Origin: Streptomyces cyanogenus
GTDB taxonomy: Bacteria > Actinomycetota > Actinomycetes > Streptomycetales > Streptomycetaceae
NCBI RefSeq assembly: GCF_017526105.1
Contig: NZ_CP071839.1
Coordinates: 7,044,001 to 7,108,000 of the forward strand
Direction of reading: 5' to 3'
Length of the DNA stretch: 64,000 nucleotides
The position numbers were made by a program, and so were the translations under genes. The notes beneath the pieces are model-generated. The model worked only from the letters and a program-made list of their open reading frames with translations, searched no databases and was not told the DNA's origin. Of the stretch, positions 44,267 through 54,726 are shown piece after piece; the first letter of the stretch is position 1, and each line of letters starts with the position of its first letter.

Positions 44267-45283
44267 GACCGCGCGCTCCCCGAACATCGCGGCGAAAGCG
44301 TCGGAGACCTCGCGGGTCACCCCGTCGTCGTTGACGGTCGGCGGAAAGCGGGTGCCCTCCTCGATCTGCGGCGCGCGAGTCGCCCCGGATGCGTCGCACT
44401 CGGCATCGACGATGCGACGCAGGGCGGCCAGGACGGCCTGCCGGGTCTCGTCGTCGTACGTGCGCACGTTCACCAGCAGTTCCGCCGACTCCGGAATCAC
44501 GTTGCCGCTCGTGCCCGCCTGAACGGAGCCCACCGTGACCACGGCCGGCTGGGTGGCGGCCAGCTCGCGCGAGACGATCGTCTGGAGCCGGACGACGATC
44601 ATCGAGGCGATCACCACGGGGTCGATGGCGGCCTGCGGTGCCGAGCCGTGAGCACCCCGGCCATGGACAGTGATCTTCACATTGTCCGCCGCGGAGAGAA
44701 AGGATCCGGCGCGGGTGCCGACCTGCCCGGCCGGATAGGGAAGCACATGCTGGGCGAAGACGACGTCCGGGTGGGGAACACGGTCGGTCAGCCCGTCGGT
44801 GAGCATCCGGTCAGCACCATCCCCCGGCTCCTCGGCAGGCTGGAACAAGGCCACCAGGGTGCCCTGCCACGCCTCCGGGGCGGCGGCCATGAGCTGTGCC
44901 GCTCCCAGCAGGCAGGTGACGTGCATGTCGTGACCGCAGGCATGCGCCACGGGCACCCGTCGGCCGGAGGCGTCCGTGGCTTCGGCCGTGCTGGCGTAGG
45001 GCAGACCGGTCTCCTCAAGGACCGGAAGCGCGTCCATGTCGGCCCGCAGCAATACGGTCGCCCCCTCGCCGTTGGCCAGCACACCGATCACACCGGTGCC
45101 GCCGATCCCCTCGTGCACCCGGTAGCCGCAGTTTCTCAGGCGTTCCGCCGCACCGGCCGCGGCGCGGTGCTCCTGGTGTCCCAACTCGGGGTGGGCGTGC
45201 AAGTCCTTGTAGACCTCTTCGAGCTCGGACCGGACAGCACCGAGCCCGGCCAGCACAGCATCCGCGGAGTCCTTGAGCGTCAT
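44003..45283 (-). CDS. M20-family amidohydrolase (hippurate/aminoacylase-like)
   Basis: The 426-residue protein has the M20D motifs: DLHAHPELGHQEHRAAA, LLRADMDALPVLEETGLPYAS, HACGHDMHVTCLLGAA (metal His/Asp), FQPAEEPGDGADRML (catalytic Glu) and VHGRGAHGSAPQAAIDPV (dimerisation domain). The C-terminal SASEDFSRIPDAFGTPYTYW is also typical. It is a cytosolic metal-dependent hydrolase of N-acyl amino acids or similar amides. It lies 48 bases downstream of the TRIC-type gene on the same strand. Confidence 0.92.
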   Translation of the reverse strand: MTLKDSADAVLAGLGAVRSELEEVYKDLHAHPELGHQEHRAAAGAAERLRNCGYRVHEGIGGTGVIGVLANGEGATVLLRADMDALPVLEETGLPYASTAEATDASGRRVPVAHACGHDMHVTCLLGAAQLMAAAPEAWQGTLVALFQPAEEPGDGADRMLTDGLTDRVPHPDVVFAQHVLPYPAGQVGTRAGSFLSAADNVKITVHGRGAHGSAPQAAIDPVVIASMIVVRLQTIVSRELAATQPAVVTVGSVQAGTSGNVIPESAELLVNVRTYDDETRQAVLAALRRIVDAECDASGATRAPQIEEGTRFPPTVNDDGVTREVSDAFAAMFGERAVTIEMQSASEDFSRIPDAFGTPYTYWALGCADPDAYQAARQRGTVAQEIAVNHSPRFAPVLQPTLDTGVQALVTAALTHLGKPGRTSR

Positions 45284-45331
45284 GGATGTGCACTCCTCCC
45301 TCTCGGCTGGTGGTCCCAGCGCCGGTTCATG

Positions 45332-46006
45332 TCAGGGCTCCCGGCCCTTGACCGGCCCCGGCCGCCAGTCGCGGCTGCCCGGCAGCCTCCAGCCCCAGTG
45401 GAACGCGGCCAGCCGCAACGCGATGCCGACCGCGATTCCGGCCAGGACACCTACGGTGGGTGCGCCGAGCCGGCTGCAGACAACCATCACCACGCTCACC
45501 AGCACCGCGACGGTCGCGTACAACGGATTGCCACCGAAGATGGAAGGCGTGCGAGTCAGAAGCAGGTCCCGGATGGCCCCGCCGCCGACCGCTGTGATGG
45601 TGCCCAGCAGCACGGCCGGCAGCCAGCCCAGGCCGACAGCGAGTGTCTTCTGCGCGCCGGCGACCGCCCATACGCTGAGCGCCGAGGCATCCAGGAGGGT
45701 GAAGGCCCAACCGGAGGTGTGGCGGCTCAGGTCGGCCAGGAAGGCCAGCAGGGTGCCGGCGATGGCGACCGTGAGATAGGTGTAGTCGGTCAGGGCCACG
45801 GGGGTGCCGTGCTGCAACAGGGTGTCGCGGAGGATTCCGCCGCCCAGGCCCGAGACGATGCCGATGACCAGGAAGCCGAACAGGTCCAGACGTCGGGCCC
45901 GGGCCAGCACACCGCCGAGTGTGCCGTTGGCGAACACTCCGCTCAGGTCCAGCGCCCTGGTCAGCTCGGTCAGACTCTCTGGCGACAACGCCCGGGCCAC
46001 AGACAC
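45332..46006 (-). CDS. TRIC/UPF0126-type membrane channel protein
   Basis: The GTG at 46006 has GGAGGGAG upstream and is preferred to an ATG 24 codons earlier. The 224-residue product has about seven membrane helices arranged as an inverted repeat, with the two glycine hinge motifs GIVSGLGGGILRDTLL and ITAVGGGAIRDLLLTRTPSIF. This is the bacterial homologue of trimeric intracellular cation channels (YicG-like). It is probably co-transcribed with the amidohydrolase. Confidence 0.87.
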   Translation of the reverse strand: MSVARALSPESLTELTRALDLSGVFANGTLGGVLARARRLDLFGFLVIGIVSGLGGGILRDTLLQHGTPVALTDYTYLTVAIAGTLLAFLADLSRHTSGWAFTLLDASALSVWAVAGAQKTLAVGLGWLPAVLLGTITAVGGGAIRDLLLTRTPSIFGGNPLYATVAVLVSVVMVVCSRLGAPTVGVLAGIAVGIALRLAAFHWGWRLPGSRDWRPGPVKGREP

Positions 46007-46317
46007 CGGCGTCTCCCTCCCTTCACCCTTCCACCATCGAAGCAGCCAAGGACGCCGCGTGCCCGCCGGGCATGGCATGCGAGGCAGATTCTTCGGCCAC
46101 TGACGAGATGGACTGCGATTGTGGCGTCTATGCGCAGGTCAGGTGCCGTATGGCCGGGAAGATCCGATGAGCAGGTGTGGGTCCCATGAGCGGGCAGTGG
46201 TCGGTTTCAAGGTTCTGTCCGCAGTTCCGTGCATCCTGAGGTCTGCGAGGGGAGCGCGGGTCCTTTTCGGCAGAGTGCTTCCTGCTCTAGCGAGCGGGAC
46301 GTTGTTTCCCGGGATCG

Positions 46318-46620
46318 ATGTCTGAGTGGAGCGCGTCAGCGGCTCCTCCGGCGTCCTGGTGGTGGAGGCGGTCGGTGTCCACCGCTCGCCCGGGCCGGTG
46401 CGCGGACTGCCGGACTCAGGTGATCCGCATACACAGCGCATACAAACGCCCCTGGTACAGGCCGTTGGGGTCCCGCCGGGTCCTCGTCCGACTGAGAGGG
46501 CGCTGGTACTTCTGCGACCGCAAGCTGCTCCCGCAAGCCCTTCGTCGAAACAGGTGCCGGGCTGTCCTGCCCGAACTGTGGCGGGGCCGGCTCTTGCCAG
46601 GCTCCGCGAGGCGGGAGCCG
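46318..46620 (+). pseudogene. relic of an ISL3-family transposase (N-terminus)
   Basis: The frame reads GRCADCRTQVIRIHSAYKRP, GSRRVLVRLRGRWYFCDRK. This matches the N-terminal zinc-ribbon of ISL3 transposases (C-DC-T-S-RVHS-Y-R…GR-V-L-L-VRRFFC). A second frame continues with CRAVLPELWRGRL-like sequence. The DDE domain is missing. The 310 bases to its left hold no gene. Confidence 0.6.
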
Positions 46621-46699
46621 TTCGGCTCGTCCGTCGAAGACGAACGGCCCTGGCCAGGACCACGCGACCGCCCAGACTCTGGAGGCATGGACACAGGGA

Positions 46700-46985
46700 G
46701 CGTGCCGCCGACGAATGCAGTCACCGCGGTACGTCGGCCGCGAGTGGTGAACTGGATTGTACGCGCGCGACGGCGACCAGGCCGTGGTGCTGGTCGGCCG
46801 CGCCACCGCCAAGCAGTGGTGGCGCAACTTCACTGAGCCCCGTCAGGGGGGCGTGCCCCGGGAGGGTCTGGGGCGCCTGGTGCCGATGGGACATCCCGGC
46901 CGTTCCGCTGCGGAGCGCGTATACAGCAGAGGCCACCCGTACGCCCACACCAGCCCCGACGACCCCATGGTCGTGATCAGGCGTC
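46700..46985 (+). pseudogene. relic of a deazaflavin-type nitroreductase-like protein
   Basis: Across two frames the strand reads VNWIVRARDGDQAVVLVGRA, AKQWWRNFTEPRQ, MGHPGRSAAERVYSR, DDPMVVI. This resembles the small F420/deazaflavin-dependent oxidoreductase-like proteins of actinobacteria (…VLVGRP-AKRWWRNFR-PRPV…). The part between WWRNF and GHPGR is scrambled by frameshifts. Confidence 0.4.
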
Positions 46986-47039
46986 CGGCCGCCTATCAGG
47001 CGGGCAGAGCGAGTGCGGCGACAACGCCGCCGAGCGAGC

Positions 47040-47638
47040 TCCTGCGAGGGGGCGGCAACTGTGGGCCCGGTGACGGTGCTGGCAACACTCGGGGAAACGG
47101 CGGGCTTCTGCGTTCCGGCAGCAGCAGCCGTCGTCGGCGGAACTTCCACGGTGATCGAGTGGCCAGTGCTGGTCGCGGCAGGAATGGCAGAGGGATCTTG
47201 CTGGGTGCGGCTCAAGCCCACGTGCTGCACCAAGTCCTGCCCGATCTGCGGCCGCGCCGATGGGTGGCGGCCACCGCGGTGGCCGCCGGCCTCGCCTGGC
47301 TACTGGGTCTGCTGCCCTCGGCGATGCTCCCGCGAATCGGAAACCGGCCGGCCGCAGCCGGCCTGGCCGCCGTCGACGGGCTGCTCCTGTTGCTCAGCCT
47401 GGGTGCCGCCCAGTGGTGGGTGCTGCGCCGCCACATCACCGGCGCCGGCACATGGATCCCTTGCCACCGCTGTTGCCTGGCTGGCCGGACTGGCCGTCTT
47501 CTGCGCGACAGCCATGCCACTGTGGCACCCCGGCCAATCTCTCTTTCTGATCGCCGGGATCGGCGCTCTCGCCGGTCTCCTCATGGCGGCTACCGTCGCC
47601 GTCGTCACCGGAGCCGTGTTGGTCCGCCTCGCGAACTG
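47040..47638 (+). pseudogene. relic of a polytopic membrane protein
   Basis: Three frames together read VTVLATLGETAGFCVPAAAA, WVAATAVAAGLAWLLGLLPS, LLLLLSLGAAQWWVLRRHIT, TAVAWLAGLAVFCATAMPLW and a last hydrophobic helix ending VLVRLAN-stop. The pieces are colinear, so one five- to six-helix membrane protein with at least three frameshifts is likely. The family is not one I can name. The 527 bases after it up to the IS110 relic have no gene. Confidence 0.5.
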
Positions 47639-48165
47639 AGTGGCGGCATGAAGTGGTGCCACACCCGGCGTAGGAGCGTGGGCGGAGGCGCGCGCTCGTG
47701 CCGAACCGACAACGGTGACGCCCTGACCGTGCTCACGGCACGGGAAGCTGAACACCCACGGACGCACACGTGGAACAACTGGTGAAGCGGGCTATGAGGC
47801 TATCCGCCAATGCCGGTCACCAGTGGACGAAGCCGACTCGTTGTCAGCCCACCCAGGTCCGGTCGAGCACCGGTTCGGACGAAGCTATCCGGCAGTGATC
47901 GAGTGAAGCCGTTGGGTCGGCATCGATGGGACGGTTGTGCAGTGCCGTCCCGGGCGGGGGTCTGACTCATGAGATCTATGACCGGAGTGTCCAGTCACGG
48001 GCTTGTCGACTGTCGTTGCGAGACGGCGCGTGCTGATGCCGAGCCACAGGGCGTATCCCCATAGGGGTCTTGCCGAGTTTCGGGCGCCATCACGGTTCAG
48101 ACCGCCCGAGCGGGCCGGTGCCATCCACCCTAGCCAGCACGTCACCACGTAAGAGGCGAACCATC

Positions 48166-48560
48166 ATGACGACCCGACAGCGCAGCACCACCTCGAGCAC
48201 GGATCCGCCCGTTCGGCGCGAGGTCGTCCTGGGCGTGGACACGCACGGCGAGGTGCATGTTGCCGCCGTGATCACCCCGCTCGGGAAAATTCTGGGAACG
48301 GAGTCCTTTCCCGCGACGGCGGCCGGCTACCGACAGGTGCTCGTGTGGGCCCGCAAGCGGGGTACGGTGCGCCGGGCCGGTGTGGAGGGCACCGGCACCT
48401 TCGACGCGGTCCTGTCCCGCTACCTGCTGGCCCAGCAGATTCAGGTCTTCGAAGTGAACCGGGCCGACCGCTCGGCCCGCCTACTGCTCGGGAAGTCGGA
48501 CCCGCTCGACGCTCAGGCCGCAGCGCGTGCGGCGCCGCCCGGTTCGCCTCGGGAGCCGGA
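48166..48560 (+). pseudogene. truncated IS110-family transposase
   Basis: The ATG at 48166 has AAGAGGCG upstream. About 125 codons encode the DEDD transposase N-terminus: VVLGVDTHGEVHVAAVITPLG with the first Asp, then GVEGTGTFDAVLSRYL and LLGKSDPLDAQAAARAA. The homology stops near 48540, and the C-terminal serine-containing domain (about 270 residues) is absent. It is a dead insertion-sequence remnant immediately upstream of the CHAT unit. Confidence 0.8.
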
Positions 48561-48738
48561 CGGCACGGGTCGTTCACGGACGTGTGAGCGTGTGCGGCGG
48601 CCTGCGGCGCGGAGATGCGGGGATCGCTGACGGTATCGAACGTCCTACGATGCGTTATGCTCGCCACAGGGTCAGTTGGCGCATCGGGCCGTGCCGGGGG
48701 GCGTGGTGGCAACCGTGCGTCGACCCGGGGGGCGAACC

Positions 48739-50144
<1,406 letters not shown>

Positions 50145-50148
<4 letters not shown>

Positions 50149-51830
50149 GGCCCTGGACACGCAGGCCCACCACCGAGGTGGAGGCCCTCAGGCGCGCCGC
50201 CGAGTCCACCGCGGCCACCAACTTGATCGGTCGTGTCAGCGCCGCGCACGCGTGGACCGAGGCGGCGGTGAGCACCGGCCTGGCCCGCGAGGCCGCGGCG
50301 GCCTTCCGTCACCAGGCGGCCGTGCTCGCCGAGGAACCGCTGAGCCGCGTCGACGGCCGTATGGCCCTGATGGCGGCCGCTCAGGGCGCGGCCGCCGAAG
50401 CCGGCTACTGGACTCTGCGCAGCCGTCGTCAGGCGGACACGGCCGCGCACGTCCTCGAACAGAGCCGCGCGATCCTCCTCAGCAGCATGGTTTCCGGGAC
50501 GGACTTGGGCCGGCTGAACGATCTGGAACAGCTCGGGGAACGGGGACGCCAGGCCGTGCACGATCTGCTGGCAGCCCAGCGGAACGTGGCGGAGCAGGTC
50601 CGCCTCCACCTCACGCGGACAGGCACCGCGAACCCCGGCTCGCCGCGGGCGCCATCGGCGGACGAGTTCCCCGCGCTGCTCCGGGCCCGCGGCGACCTGT
50701 GGCAGGCCGAGCAGGCCGCGGGCCGTCTCCTGAGGCCGGACCACGGCAACCGCCCCCGGGCGCCGAGCGCCATCCGGGAAGCGGCCGCCCATGGCGCGGT
50801 GGTGTACCTGGCCTCGGCCGCGCGGACCGGATACGCGGTGGTGGTCCCCACCCGCGGGAGGACACGGGCGGTGTTCCTGCCCGAACTCCGGGCCGAAGGG
50901 ATGGCCCACGCCTCGGACGTCGGGGAACCGGGGTCAAGCACGGAGATCGTGCTCCAGGAGCTTAGACAGGCGCTCCGGCCGCTGGTGGAGGAGTTCCGCC
51001 GCGGTCCGCTCGCCGCGGACCTCGCCGCATGCCCGCTGGTGACCCTGGTGGCCGTGGGCACGCTGTCCTTCCTCCCCCTGCACGCCGCGCTGCTCCTCGA
51101 ACTGCCCGCCCTGCGGGGGGTGCGGTACGCCCCCAACGCCCGGCTGCTCCGACACGCCGCATCCAGCGGAACGGAGGATCTCGCGGCGCTGCCGGTGAGC
51201 TTCGCCGTGGTCCGCACCGCACGCGGACTCCCCGTACTGGTACGCGGCCGGACCCTCGCCGGGGACGTCGGAGCCGCCCGGGGCTTTGCCGGCGAATCCG
51301 CCTCCGGCCACCAGCTGGCTGCGACACTCCGCCGGAGCGGCATCGTCCATCTGCACTGTCACGGGCGCGCCGACCGCCGCGACGCCCTGGACAGCGCCCT
51401 GGTCGGAGGCGACCGCGTGGTGACGGTACGGGAGGTTCTTTCGCACGGCGGAGTCCGTGCCCGCCTCGTCGTGCTCATGGCATGCGAGGGCCACATCGTC
51501 GACCGGCGGCTTCCCGACGAGGCCCTGGGCCTGCCGGGAACACTCGTCCAGTCGGGCGCAGCGGCGGTCGTGGCCGCGCAGTGGACGGTGCAGGAGGACG
51601 CCGCGGCCCTCGTCCTGAGGATGTTCTACGACAACATTCGCGCCGGGCACTGTGGTCCGTCCGCTCTGGCGGCGGCGCAGCGGTCACTGCGCACCGCCAC
51701 CGCGCGGGAGTTGAACGCCCGGTACGGCAAGGCCTATTACCGGTGGGGGCCGACGATCGGGGGCCCGCCCGACCGAGCGCCTTTCGCCTCTCCCAGGCAC
51801 TGGGCGGCGTTCGCGTACACGGGCCTGTGA
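50145..51830 (+). CDS. CHAT-domain (caspase-like) cysteine protease
   Basis: The GTG at 50145 overlaps the upstream stop (GTGA). The 561-residue protein has a helical N-terminal half (about 1-210, rich in Ala, Arg and Glu, TPR-like in texture) and a CHAT domain (about 215-561). The catalytic dyad is visible as HLHCHG (His406) and LMACEGH (Cys447). The typical end follows: GLPGTLVQSGAAAVVAAQW, FYDNI, ALAAAQRSLR, HWAAFAYTG. CHAT proteases are separase/caspase relatives used in bacterial conflict systems such as gasdermin- and Craspase-type defences. The substrate here is unknown; the coupled neighbours are the prime candidates. Confidence 0.9.
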
Positions 51831-51899
51831 CGGGCACCGCCCGGGCTCGGTGCTTCCACCCGTCGGACCAAGACGGCAATACTCCCAGGAAGGAACTCG

Positions 51900-52388
51900 A
51901 TGGAGCACAAGCCAGTAGTCGAAGTGAAGCTGACCGGTTTGGACGAGGAGCGGATCGACAAGGTCACGTGGATCCTGCACGACGCGGGCTGTGACGTCCG
52001 CGAGTACTCACCCGACATGGGGGTGGAGGACCTCGAACCGTATGTGCAGATGCTCGCTGCCGTGGTCACGGTCGTCCGCAGCGCGGCCGTCTTCTGGGCG
52101 ACGATGCGCGCCCGTCACGGCACGGAGGCGGCGGAACGCGTGAGCGAGGTCGTCAACGAGCTGCCGGCGAACAGCGAGGGACACCGCGCCGTCATGGAGC
52201 GGCCGGAGGGGGCGGCGCTGGGCAAGGGCTTTCTGATCACGGAGGACTCGCCACCGCGCGAGGACCGGCAGATGGCGTACACCTTGATGGCGGAGTTCGA
52301 CCTTGACTCCCAGCCGCCCGGCACCGTGGTCATGTGGTCGGCCGCTCAGCGTCGGTGGATCGCGTATCCCCCTATGCCCCAGGAGTAG
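51900..52388 (+). CDS. small protein with hydrophobic segment, third member of the CHAT unit
   Basis: The ATG at 51900 has AGGAAGGA upstream and lies 69 bases after the CHAT stop. The 162-residue protein starts with a strand-helix-strand module (VVEVKLTGLDEERIDKVTW, AGCDVREYSP). A hydrophobic helix follows at about 45-68 (PYVQMLAAVVTVVRSAAVFW), then a charged helix (EAAERVSEVVNEL) and a beta-rich tail. This layout resembles effector-associated small components described near CHAT and trypsin-like effectors in actinobacterial conflict systems, but that is my inference. No known domain is certain. Confidence 0.7.
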   Translation: MEHKPVVEVKLTGLDEERIDKVTWILHDAGCDVREYSPDMGVEDLEPYVQMLAAVVTVVRSAAVFWATMRARHGTEAAERVSEVVNELPANSEGHRAVMERPEGAALGKGFLITEDSPPREDRQMAYTLMAEFDLDSQPPGTVVMWSAAQRRWIAYPPMPQE

Positions 52389-52452
52389 TTCCGTCCGGCC
52401 GCGGACCGTGCCCGCGAGCACGACGGCCGGCGGGGCGGCGCTGTCGGACGGG

Positions 52453-52893
52453 TCAGCCGGTGCTCACCTTGACCTCGCCGCCCCTCGGGTCGACGCGGTC
52501 GTGCCAGCGCGCGGTGAGGGTCAGGGAGCGGTGCGGCAGCGCGTAGGCCGGTGCGTGGCGGGGCCAGGGGCAGACCTGGACGAGGGTGTGCAGGTAGGAG
52601 GCGGTCAGTCCGCGCGCCTGCTGGCGGCCCGTGGCGAGCACTCGGTCGAGCCACTTGGTGTTCTTCGCGTGCTCGGCCGGGTCGGGCGGAGGCAGTGTGC
52701 TGATCGCGGCGAACAGGGCGGCGTGCGTGGCGGTGGAGAACGAGTCGGCGGCGATGCCGGTCACGTCGCCGAGACGGTGCGGATCGAGGAGCAGGGCTCC
52801 GAGGAGCGCCTGCTCGACGTGGAACACCGGCTTGGGCGGTGCAATTGTGTCGAGGTCGTCTTCTTCGGGTTCGGGTTCGGGGGCGTAGGGCAT
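52453..52893 (-). CDS. DnaB N-terminal-domain protein
   Basis: The ATG at 52893 overlaps the stop of the methyltransferase relic (TGATG). The 146-residue protein starts with an acidic stretch (EPEPEEDDLD) and then has the helicase N-terminal pattern HVEQALLGALLLDPHRLGDV, FSTATHAALFAAISTLPPPD. This is the small helical domain that in DnaB binds primase. The ATPase domain is absent, as in the short DnaB-N proteins carried by actinobacterial plasmids, phages and integrative elements. Its upstream methyltransferase partner is broken. Confidence 0.7.
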   Translation of the reverse strand: MPYAPEPEPEEDDLDTIAPPKPVFHVEQALLGALLLDPHRLGDVTGIAADSFSTATHAALFAAISTLPPPDPAEHAKNTKWLDRVLATGRQQARGLTASYLHTLVQVCPWPRHAPAYALPHRSLTLTARWHDRVDPRGGEVKVSTG

Positions 52894-53770
52894 CAGGCAG
52901 CGAGGGTGAAGTCGTCGGGGGCGAGGGCGACGCCGAGGTGCGGGGCGAGGAGGTGGCCGGCGAGCAACGGCGGCACGGCGTTTCCGATCTGCGAAAACTG
53001 CTGGCCCTTGTTGCCGGCCCAGGGGTAGTCGGCGGGGAAGGTCTGCAGGAGGCCGGCCTCGCGGGCGGTGATCCGGATCGGCTCCGGCACCGCTGGCACG
53101 TCCGTGTCGTCGGCCGGAGCCGACACCGGTTCGGCGACCCAGGTGCACTCGTTCGCGCGGTGACCGAAGAACAGCGTGCCCGCCGGCTCGGACAGCGGAC
53201 GGACGGTGGCGTTGGCCTGGCTGTTGCTGCGCAGGGACCAGGTCCAGCGGTGCGCCTCGGAGGTGAACGTCGGCGCCGGAGCGTCGGCGGCACCGTTCTC
53301 GCGGGTACCGAGCCGGGCCGCCCATCCAGCGCCTTCGCGACGGGACTGCAGGACCACACCATCCGGCCTGGGCATCCAGCTGCCGCGCTCCCGGGCGTCG
53401 GACAGCGTCTTGCGGGAGCCCGATGGGAACGGCTCGGGCCCGCCGCCCGGTCCGCCGCCGGCGCAGACGGTGGGAACGGGCCGGTCGGTCGCGCCCCGTC
53501 CCAGGGCTTCGGCCATGCTGACCCAGCGGGCGCGGCCCGGACCGAACAGCGATTCCGGCTCGGCGATCTGGGCGTGCGTGGGCGTGGGAGGTTGTGCCGT
53601 ACGGACCGGGAGGCGAGCAGGATCGCCCGCCTGCGCGTCTGTGGAACGCCGAAGTCGGCGGCGTCGAGGATCCCGTACCAGACCGAGAACCCCCAGGACC
53701 GCAGGATTGCCGCGTACTGCTTCCACAGAAGCAGGACGTCCGGCACCATTGCGGCCGACAAGAGCTCGGC
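52893..53770 (-). pseudogene. broken C5-cytosine DNA methyltransferase
   Basis: Reading leftwards from 53760, one frame carries LLLWKQYAAILRSWGFSVWY, GILDAADFGVPQTRRRAILLASR (motif VIII region). A second frame takes over near 53600 with the variable region. It ends with ITAREAGLLQTFPADYPWAG (motif IX) and QIGNAVPPLLAGHLLAPHLG (motif X). The catalytic PCQ motif and SAM-binding N-terminus are missing and the frame is broken, so it is inactive. It is coupled to the DnaB-N gene and is probably a remnant of an integrated element. Confidence 0.75.
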
Positions 53771-53828
53771 GGAATTTGAAGATCATCCTCTGGGCGCGGC
53801 CGGTTGATCATTGCACGGGGTTCGCGGG

Positions 53829-54428
53829 TCAACTGGTCTTGTGGCCCCACTTCGGCCCGACCAGCGTCCACTCCCTGTCCCACTGCTGGATACGCCGACG
53901 GTCGAGCCACCACCGCCCGGCGCTCCCGATCCCGAACACCACGCCGCTGAGGGCGAGGGCGGCTGAGGTTCCAAAGAGTCCCGCCTCGACGGCCGCTTTG
54001 GTGGGGGTTGGTGGCTGGGTGCTCAGCTTCCCCTGGCCGTCGATCCAGACCCTCACCGTGGAGCCGGCCTTCTTCCCAGTGGTCACCAGCGTCATGCCGT
54101 TACGCATGGAGCCGTCGGAGTTCGTCCAACGGACCTTTGCCGAGGCCAGGTCTCTGCCCATCTCTGAGGTCGCGGTACGCGGGACGTCATCGAGGAGAAC
54201 GGCGCTGACGGGGATACGGTCGGCTCGCTGCTGGGCGAAGACCTGGTCCGCTGCATGGGCCGTGACCACACCGGCCGCCGTGCCACCCACCGCGATGAGT
54301 ACCCATATGGCCAGCACGAGCCATGCCTCGAGGACGTCGTCGCGTCGCCGGATCGGGTTGTTCCGCCATCGCCACAGCGGCACCTTCGTCCGCCTGCGCT
54401 TCCTGTTCGCGGGCCTGTCCTCGCGCAT
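53829..54428 (-). CDS. Rv1733c-like two-helix membrane protein
   Basis: The ATG at 54428 has GGAGGTGCGGAG upstream. The 199-residue product has a basic N-terminus (RPANRKRRRTK, WRWRNNPIRRRDDVLEAW), a membrane helix at about 35-57, an extracellular domain with TNSDGSMRNGMTLVTTGKKAG and VWIDGQGKLS, and a second helix at about 150-172. This is the Rv1733c family, a DosR-controlled dormancy protein in mycobacteria and part of OsdR-linked islands in Streptomyces. A 5-4-5 palindrome lies 84 bases upstream. Molecular function is unknown. Confidence 0.85.
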   Translation of the reverse strand: MREDRPANRKRRRTKVPLWRWRNNPIRRRDDVLEAWLVLAIWVLIAVGGTAAGVVTAHAADQVFAQQRADRIPVSAVLLDDVPRTATSEMGRDLASAKVRWTNSDGSMRNGMTLVTTGKKAGSTVRVWIDGQGKLSTQPPTPTKAAVEAGLFGTSAALALSGVVFGIGSAGRWWLDRRRIQQWDREWTLVGPKWGHKTS

Positions 54429-54511
54429 CTCTCCGCACCTCCTCGTCGTCACGCACACGAAGGTGACAGCCGCGGGCGTGCCGTGGCATGGGCCGATCAG
54501 GCGGAAATGGA

Positions 54512-54525
54512 GGGCCGATCGGGCC
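54512..54525. promoter_or_regulatory. DosR/OsdR-like box before the Rv1733c-like gene
   Basis: GGGCC-GATC-GGGCC has the 5-4-5 dyad geometry of DosR boxes. It lies 84 bases upstream of the minus-strand gene starting at 54428. Confidence 0.5.
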
Positions 54526-54636
54526 ACGCCCGGGATGGTGCCGGGTCGCTCGGCCCAGCACACGCACGGGTCATTGAACCGCCGTGGTTCTGTGCCCGTC
54601 CGTCGTGGTCGGTGTGCACTGAACGGGCCCGGCAAG

Positions 54637-54650
54637 GGGACCATCGGCCC
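54637..54650. promoter_or_regulatory. DosR/OsdR-like box before the Acg-type gene
   Basis: GGGAC-CATC-GGCCC lies 77 bases upstream of the ATG at 54727 and matches the motif seen before four other genes in this region. Confidence 0.6.
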
Positions 54651-54726
54651 GTCACCGTTCTGCCGTAGTGCTCTCACGCTCGTAGGACATCCGCACCTGT
54701 CCGACTTCGTTACGGAGGAGGCCATC

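Noticed and set aside
53176..54726. Long N-terminal extension of the Acg-type protein
   Set aside because: The frame runs back through a methyltransferase relic and a gene on the other strand. The GGAGGAGG-ATG at 54727 and the family length define the start.
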